Positions 57,565-64,000 of a DNA stretch of 64,000 bases are shown in pieces (position 1 is the first letter of the stretch; each line of letters starts with the position of its first letter). Source of the stretch: Nageia nagi (taxonomy: Eukaryota; Pinophyta). The translations under genes were made by a program, and so were the position numbers. Location of the stretch: positions 36,518,001-36,582,000 of the forward strand of contig JBITNC010000001.1 of assembly GCA_050084985.1 (NCBI GenBank). The letters run 5' to 3'. The notes beneath the pieces were generated by a model. That model was not told the origin of the DNA, made no database searches, and saw only the letters and a list, made by a program, of their open reading frames with translations.

Positions 57565-58449
57565 TTCACAAACTGGTGTGTATAGCAACTTCAAATGTGA
57601 ATGACACTTCACAGAGTTTGACTACATTATGGAAAATATCGACTTCCATATGGCACGTTTTGTGTGGAGCCACCCTTTCAACCTTGGTTGAGTACTTTTG
57701 GTTTATGTTTTATTGTAGGTGTTAATTCTGGACTATGTAATCTCTCACATATTTTGTAGAGTTCTATTTTTGTACTCGAGAGCTTAGTTTAGGAGTTTGG
57801 CTTATCCTTTGGAGTCCAATTCAAAAATGATCTAATCATATAAGATCAAGCTTTGTAATAGAAGGCAAATTTGTTGTAACTAAAAACTCCATTTTAAGCC
57901 AATAAAATCATTACAAAAAGAGACTTTGTAGAGTCATTCAATGGAATGTATGATTTTCAAATACTTGTATTTTTTAATCACACTTCCAAAGTGGGGCATC
58001 TAGAGACCTTAATTTGATTTTATATTAATTTAAAATCTGATCATTGGTATTAATAAATGATTTTAATTATAAATATTATTTTCAAGATTATCATCAAATA
58101 GTGGACTAATGTGTTTTTTATATCTAGGTAATGCATGGCCCAACGAGTGGGTTATGGATGGCAAGCTACCTATATAATGAAGATTCACATTAGTCCACTA
58201 TAAAGACAAATTTGGTAAAATAGATAGGTAGATACATACATACAGATTCTCTTAATTTAAGTGAGTCATAAAACTTTTGACAACATGCTTAGAGAATGAA
58301 AAAGATAATTTCAACTAAAGATCCTTCTTTTTATGAAGGCCAAATTAGACCCATTAGAGAAGATGTAACAAATATTGATTGTTGATTGTAGTTTCAATAT
58401 CAATTGTTTATTGTTCATATAGTTTAACATTATTTTTTTATTTCTTGTA
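57565..58449. other. AT-rich stretch with an orphan polypurine tract
   Basis: CCAAAGTGGGGCAT on the plus strand at 57,986-57,999 matches the polypurine tracts of elements E and P, and sequence after it resembles part of the element E LTR, suggesting a decayed LTR end of the same family. The rest has no recognisable gene; its last part is probably an intron of the following hAT remnant. Confidence 0.4.
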
Positions 58450-58450
58450 G

Positions 58451-59133
58451 ATGGAATAGGATGAATAGCCCTCTACATATGGTTGCATATGTTAAATCCA
58501 AAGTAGTATGCACCTATGATTGGGAGAATGACATCTAATGAGGATTCTAAGGTGAAAGACGAGTTCATGGATTGCCTTAAAAAAGATGTATTTGAAGGAC
58601 AAGACTACCATAATAAGAGATGAGTGTGAAATTCACAAGACTTACGGGTCCTCATTTCAACAAAGTGGAGTGCAAGGAGGATAAGGCTACCATTACCCAA
58701 AGAGATCCCAATGGATGGTGGGTTCTATATGGGATGATGCCCCACAATTGAAGCAACTCACACTTAGGCTCCTTTCTCATGTTGATAGATCCTATTAAGT
58801 ATTTGAATGATTATTTCTGACATAATTAAGTGGTATAATAAAATATATCAAATACTTGTGTAGGTTGGTAATTCATATATTGCAAAGAGAAATTGGGCCA
58901 CCTATGGCTTCATTCATAGTTTGAGAAGAAACTGACTTAACTCATGCAAATAGAAGAAATTAGTTACAATGCATAGCTCTCTTCACTTTCATAAGAGAGT
59001 TAAGCCATAGTACAAGGCTAGTCCAGCTACATGATGGGATGTTGATTCATAAGAAGCAAGTTGTCTTGAGGATGATGATTATGTGGAGGGGTTAGTTGGA
59101 GTGCCATTACAAGCTCTTTAGTTGGATGATGAG
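58451..59133 (+). pseudogene. hAT transposase C-terminal remnant (dimerisation domain)
   Basis: After a 3' splice site (TTTCTTGTAG ending 58,450) the plus strand reads WNRMNSPLHMVAYVKSK, then after a frameshift and stops NGWWVLYGMMPHN. An intron at 58,781-58,863 (GTTGAT...GTGTAG) joins to VGNSYIAKRNWATYGFIHSL. The order W...SPLHxxxY, WWxxxG and RNWxTYxxIHSxxRN is that of the hAT C-terminal dimerisation region. It is decayed and cut at 59,133 by a copia LTR. It could belong to the same family as the fragment at 35,040, but they cover different domains. Confidence 0.75.
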
Positions 59134-59715
59134 TGTTAAAATTATAATGTTATTTAGGGCATTGTGTAATTAATATGCTTAGCATATTAATAATCACCTA
59201 AATTTGGTTAGTAGGTGATAATGAGGTTCATGCATGGTGGGTGGAATAGTATTCTCCACCCAACTTAAAATAATATTGTTAGGTGGAATAGTGTCTCTAC
59301 TAACAATTTAATGTAATTCTAAATTGTAACTTAGGGTTAACTAACCTATTATGGTTAGGTTAGTTAACTACCTAAGGTTAGTTTTGAGTCCTATAAAAGG
59401 AGCTCATTTTGTGATGATTTGTAAGAGAAAAAGATGAAGATAGAAAGTGATCAGATCTTAGTAAGATCTTAAGCATGTAAGCTATGCTTCATGCTAAGGA
59501 GAGTCATAGTTGAGATCCATGAAAGTGTATATTGTTTGAGAGTATAATGAAAAGGAGACCTAAAGTGGAGTACTCCATGTGATGGAAGAACCACTATACA
59601 TCTTGTGTTAGTATGTGAGAATGCTTCTTGTGTTCTTAGTTTTAGAATGGTTGATTGCTAATTTGATGGAGGTCGTACAAGAGTTCTTGGGTTATGGAAT
59701 CCTTCAATTCCATCA
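59134..59715 (+). repeat. Element G: copia 5' LTR (582 bp)
   Basis: Starts TGTTAAAATTATAATG and ends CCATCA, with a TATA box (CCTATAAAAGG, about 59,391-59,401) in the middle. A primer-binding site follows. No partner LTR is in the window, so the element probably continues to the right or has been truncated. Confidence 0.7.
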
Positions 59716-59717
59716 AA

Positions 59718-59729
59718 TGGTATCAGAGC
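59718..59729 (+). other. Element G primer-binding site
   Basis: TGGTATCAGAGC, complementary to initiator methionine tRNA, two bases after the LTR. Confidence 0.88.
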
Positions 59730-61039
59730 TTCCTTATGGGATCTCCTCCAACCTTCAACTTGGAAATTTGAGATAACTCACCTCAAATTAGGGTATATCT
59801 AAACTCTTATCTTGTTTCAAGTTTTATTTGCAAACTTAAATGGTTATTCCATTTCACTTTCTTATTTTGAAGTTGAATCTTGATGTTTATACTTACATGC
59901 TTTATTTGAGCATAATGGGCTAAACTTTAAGGTAAAATTTTTACCTAGTGGCATGTTAGTAGTATTTCTTGTTTGCTAAATCTACACCATGTTATAAAGC
60001 TAGATTGCAAATCTTATGATTTTGAGACTAACATGTTTTCAATTCATGTTATGAATATTTTTTTTGTCTATTTTACTAATTATTTTAAATAATGCAAAAA
60101 AAAAATTGTGAAATATTTGGTATAAAATAAATCACAAATACAAGTTGTAAAGTATATATTTGCCAAATCATTTATTTGGGACATTAAATATGATAAGAAT
60201 TGAGTAGACTTGAATTCCAAACTTTAGCAATGTTACGCAGGGGACACATCCCTTGGTGCTTAGTATGTCTCCTGTACATTTCTCTTATTTTTGGATGTGA
60301 GTACGTGTCCTGCTCTTCATCCCATATTTATCAGACACATGCTGAAATATTTGGGCACCTTACACATCCAACATATATTTAAGAAGAAGCACATAAAATG
60401 GAAAAATTCCAACTAATGCCCAACTAGGATGATTTATCCCTTTAATTCTAAACTTCATTCTCCCAACCCCTTTGTGATCCCTCACGTCTCCCACGTGTTG
60501 ACTCCTCTCTGGTATCTTTTCCTCTTGGTGGATTTGTCTAACCTACCTCGGATTACTCCTCCACCATGCGACCTGCTGCCCCTGCAAGCGATTAGCATTG
60601 TATTTCTAGCAAATGGGTACCACCTCCACCAGCATAACGCGACCACTACCGCCAAGGCCCTCGATGAGCTTCGAACCGTTCTAGTTCTTGTACTAGCTGC
60701 CACAATCCTTCTTAGAGAAGGCTTTTGTGGATGCGGGGACATTTCTATCAGCCACTCTCCAAAAGTTTTTGGCTTCACCTCATAACACGATTAATACCAT
60801 AATTCTTGCAATTAAATTATCTGATCTTCTCATGACCTCTTCATCTATCCTGGCGGCATGTTTTGTCTCCATCTCTTCTCCCACGTCGCAAGCGGACCAC
60901 ACTATCAACTGGCCCATCTGCATATTGTATTCCTCCTCGTCCACTCTGACTAAAACCTTGGTCTGGAGATCTTTCTCGCTGTGCATTATGCACCTAATTT
61001 CTTCCATTGGAGTTTTCTTGAAACTACAAAACGCATAGC
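59730..61039. other. Possible element G leader and unassigned sequence
   Basis: No copia gag follows the primer-binding site within the window. Open frames at 60,429-60,785 (plus) and 60,482-61,007 (minus) have no recognised similarity; the two strands cannot both be genes. Confidence 0.35.
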
Positions 61040-61336
61040 TTGGAGAAAGTGGAAGCCATGGTCAGCTTCAAGAGAATCCAAATGCTCAAGAAATGCCTAG
61101 TGTACTTGATAGCAATCATTCTGTGCTATGCAGTATTAATGTTTATGAAGTCTCTGGGTTTTGAGTTTAATTGGTCATGGATTCGCAGGAACTGGAGGTT
61201 TCTCATCTTGATCTTGAACATCACGATCATCACTGTTGCGATGAATTCAAGATTGTTGACTTCCCAGCCGAACGATCGAAACAAGATGCACAACTTTTAT
61301 GACGTGCTTTACACTTTGCCTACCTACTCTGCGTAG
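61040..61336 (+). CDS. Small hydrophobic protein, possible two-pass membrane protein
   Basis: 98 codons, MEKVEAMVSFKRIQM start, two hydrophobic segments (CLVYLIAIILCYAVLMFM, about residues 19-36, and FLILILNITIITVAMNS, about 52-68) linked by NWSWIRRNWR. The second resembles the start of plant DUF4408 proteins, weakly. There is no neighbouring context to support a gene. It could be spurious. Confidence 0.3.
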   Translation: MEKVEAMVSFKRIQMLKKCLVYLIAIILCYAVLMFMKSLGFEFNWSWIRRNWRFLILILNITIITVAMNSRLLTSQPNDRNKMHNFYDVLYTLPTYSA

Positions 61337-64000
61337 ATCATTACACGCTTGGACTATCACTTCCCACGCGAATCCTCGTAGAATGCCTTCACCATCTCCG
61401 CAACCACATTGGTCCTTCCATAGCACACTAGAACGTCCTCATGGGACACAGATGGCTTCCTTTTTTACTATGAAGCGGGTGGCTAGCCTTTGCACAACTT
61501 ACTGCACGTTCTGGCTCCCTTTACCACCGAGGGTGATGTCTACTTCCCTGGATTTTCATGGCACCTCTTCCATTTCAGCATCTCCACATATGCGACATTT
61601 TTTTTGGCAACCTTTTAATTCGGGACGACGTACCATCTCTCTCTCATTGGTTGCTTGACCAATCATCACCCGTTCTTGGTGACTCTGGACTCTTCTTGTT
61701 TGGCGATTACACACGACCCTCTCTTAGTCTTTCCTTTTTTCCAACGTATTCCTTTTGTTTTTTCAAAGGACACCTACCTCATGTCCTCTTTTTCAATATT
61801 GCCTGCTAGTCATATTCCTTTTGTTTTTCAAAAGACACCTACCTCATGTCCTATTTTTCCAAATTGCCTTTTGTTTTTCACATATATTTTTTACTCACCT
61901 TGTTTTTAAGGGATATTGTTTTTTGAGTAAAAAAGGGAAAGAGCTTATGAGTATTTTACTTAAAAGTTTATGCATGCCTAATATTTTCTTAGAACTTAAC
62001 TTTTGGTGATAAAGGCTTAAAGATTTAAAATTTAAGTTAAACATTTTTAAGTCAAAAATGCATGCTTAGGACTTAAAATTTTTGAAAATTCATGCTTATG
62101 ATTTAAAATTTTTGAAGATTCATGCTTATGATTTAAAATTTTTGAAGATGCATGCATATGACTTAAAAATGCATAATTATGCCTCTTAAATTCTAATTCT
62201 TATGAAAAACTAATGCATTCTTAATTTTTGGATTGATGCATACTTATACTTATGAGATTGATGTATGCTCTTATGCAAAGTTAATGGACTTGTGCAAAAT
62301 AAGAATTGATGTAAAGATGTCCTTTAAAGGTTAGAAAACAAAACCCATTGGACACTTAGGTTTTGAGTTATTGAATGGATGATGTTTTATTTATGCTCTT
62401 TTATATTTCGCATTTTGATTTATTTGCTTATGCAAACAAAAATGCAAACATTGAAATGAGTAACCCCCTAAAATGAACACATCTGCACATATATTCTGCA
62501 ACATAACTTGTTTGGGGAGCCATGAGATGAGGACAAGCGAACTAAAGCCTTTAAGTCCGACGACCCAAGTAAAAAGTCTGTACTGCTTAATTGCCCCTAA
62601 GTCCTCTGTTGGTCTAGATTTAAATCCAATAGGTGGACAAGTATGTGTGTAGTGATACCACATATCCGCACATCCATTCAGGGATTATCCTAATAACCTA
62701 GAAGGACAACTTGAAACCTAATCAAGATTAATAATTTGACCGATCCAATAAACGTTAGAACCTTAGAAAATAGCTAGTACTTCTCCTTGTCAAGGTATAT
62801 TGCTACCCAAGGGGAACTGGTTGAAGATTGGTAGTACTTGGGCTCCTCTTATGTGGGCATCCAGGTGAAGGCCTAGTTTTAGACAAGACAAGAAGCCTCA
62901 ACCATGTCACTCTATATCCAATGGTGTTCTTTTTATCCCACATATGTTAAGCTATGGTGATTTGTTCAACAAACACGAGGGTTCGCTCATCCTTAAAAAT
63001 GTGAATACTTAAAAATTAAGTATTTTGTGACTAATCTTTGCTTGCAAAATTTAACATTAACTATGAATTCATAGATTACACTTATACAAATAAGCACTAT
63101 CTATATTGCATTATTATGTGGAAATTTATCCAATAAACAATTTGGTACAAGATAGAAGCAAAAATCATATTTATTAATTCTGCAAAGTTCCATTCATATG
63201 TCCAAATGGATAGCCAAACTAAGTAGAATCATTGGCATGATCGGGGGAGTTGAAGTTAGAACTCTCAAGATCTGTGATAGGCGAACTAGGTATATTGATT
63301 AACGTAGCACGAGTGATCAGAGAGAAACAACACCTGATGTTGAAAAATGGGTAGTACACCCATTGATCCCCTTCTCACGTTAGTCGTGAAACATAAGTGG
63401 ACTCCTAATGAAGATCTCATCGCCATACTATAAACGCAACGGTATAGGAGTGATAGTACTCATGAGGATGCAGCATTGCAGGACCTGCATAATGCAGAAA
63501 ATAGAAGACAAAAGGTATCCACGAACAATAAAGGATGATCTTCCATGTTCAGTTTGGATGATAGACAAGTGTAAGTATGAGATGCAACTGCTCGGCATCC
63601 TCCAAATGATGGATAAAGCAGATGGCCCATTGACAGAGACTTCGATGACCTTGTATGCGAACCAGGTTTTGTTGCATAGCAATCTGCAACGCAATGCAAG
63701 CACATTGTAAAACTCGACCTTGAATACATCGATAAAGAACTTCTTGAGGAAGATCAGCACGAAGACTGTGAAAAAATGGTCATATCCATGATGAATGATA
63801 GTGAGTCAGCTCTCTCTGAGGGTTTTATACATAAGTGAAAATGATGGTGATCAACTAGAATATAATGAATATATAGAATTACAAACTAACTAGATCATCG
63901 ATCATAAATGGGAACATCCAAATGGATCAACCATACAAGCACAATAACCAATGTGACCTTGTCTTTTACTTTATTAAAATGTTTGAAAAGATTCCCACTG
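61337..64000. other. Right end: mostly unassigned
   Basis: Around 61,748-61,880 a ~65-bp sequence is duplicated (TATTCCTTTTGTTTTTCAAA). Around 62,090-62,165 a ~30-bp unit (CATGCTTATGATTTAAAATT) is repeated. A minus-strand TATA-like GTATAAAACCC near 63,820-63,830 with leader-like sequence to its left may belong to an LTR crossing the right edge. ORFs at 63,408-63,760 have no recognised similarity. Confidence 0.35.

Noticed and set aside
56981-57604. ORFs on both strands with FFAVFSVFWPFF-type sequence
   Set aside because: They lie in the T/A-run interior of the hAT-like element and have low complexity.
60429-61007. Overlapping ORFs on both strands (118, 98, 103 and 75 codons)
   Set aside because: Overlap on both strands, no recognised motif and no context; I could not choose one as real.

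Overview
The window looks like transposon-dense intergenic DNA of a large-genome seed plant, most likely a gymnosperm. That is an inference from content: deeply nested plant-type LTR retrotransposons (Ty3/gypsy including the Tat lineage, Ty1/copia including a Sirevirus-like element), hAT and LINE remnants, AT-rich filler, and only one clear host gene, a vacuolar zinc transporter of the MTP1 type (40,994-42,393, minus). No bacterial, organellar or RNA-gene signal was seen.

Left third (1-32,227): a nest. Element A is an old minus-strand Ty3/gypsy element. Its 5' LTR is at 30,895-31,188, its gag/protease/RT remnants lie at 28,071-30,894, a 72-bp stub of RT is at 19,909-19,980, and RNase H and integrase are at 1-1,837. 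It is split by two insertions. Element C (1,838-19,908) is a complete Tat-lineage Ty3/gypsy element on the minus strand with a perfect 5-bp target-site duplication (AATGT), coiled-coil ORFs upstream of gag, gag, protease with a G-patch-like segment, RT, two RNase H domains, integrase, and two mutually similar extra ORFs downstream of integrase. Element B (19,981-28,070) is a Sirevirus-like copia element with 2.65-kb LTRs, four purine-rich polypurine-tract motifs and an internal region that has lost RT. Element A itself sits next to an older plus-strand gypsy integrase (element D, 31,189-32,227).

Middle (32,228-45,819): an LTR and integrase fragment of another Tat-like element (E), a hAT transposase exon pair with a recognisable intron, a LINE ORF1 remnant, a small hairpin element, the MTP1-type gene (one apparent frameshift), and a decayed copia pol (F).

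Right of centre (45,820-53,635): the most interesting unit. It is a young non-autonomous LTR element with two 875-bp LTRs that differ at about four positions by eye and a perfect CCTTA target-site duplication. On the minus strand it has an uninterrupted 407-codon gag but no pol. On the plus strand, antisense to gag, it carries a spliced gene with its own TATA box whose product is a plant mobile domain (PMD) protein with an acidic tail and a C-terminal coiled coil. About fourteen copies of a GC-rich near-palindrome (GGACCGCNNGCGGTCC and variants) are scattered through the LTRs, the PMD promoter, PMD intron 1 and the 3' region, but not the exons.

Right end (53,636-64,000): low-coding DNA, a hAT-like non-autonomous element with an 8-bp duplication, a hAT dimerisation-domain remnant, a copia LTR with primer-binding site, and a short membrane-protein ORF of uncertain status.

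A second notable signal is that the LTRs of element C (Ty3/gypsy) and element B (Ty1/copia) share several hundred bases of recognisable homology in opposite orientation relative to their coding strands, including the 121-bp tandem unit of the C LTR.
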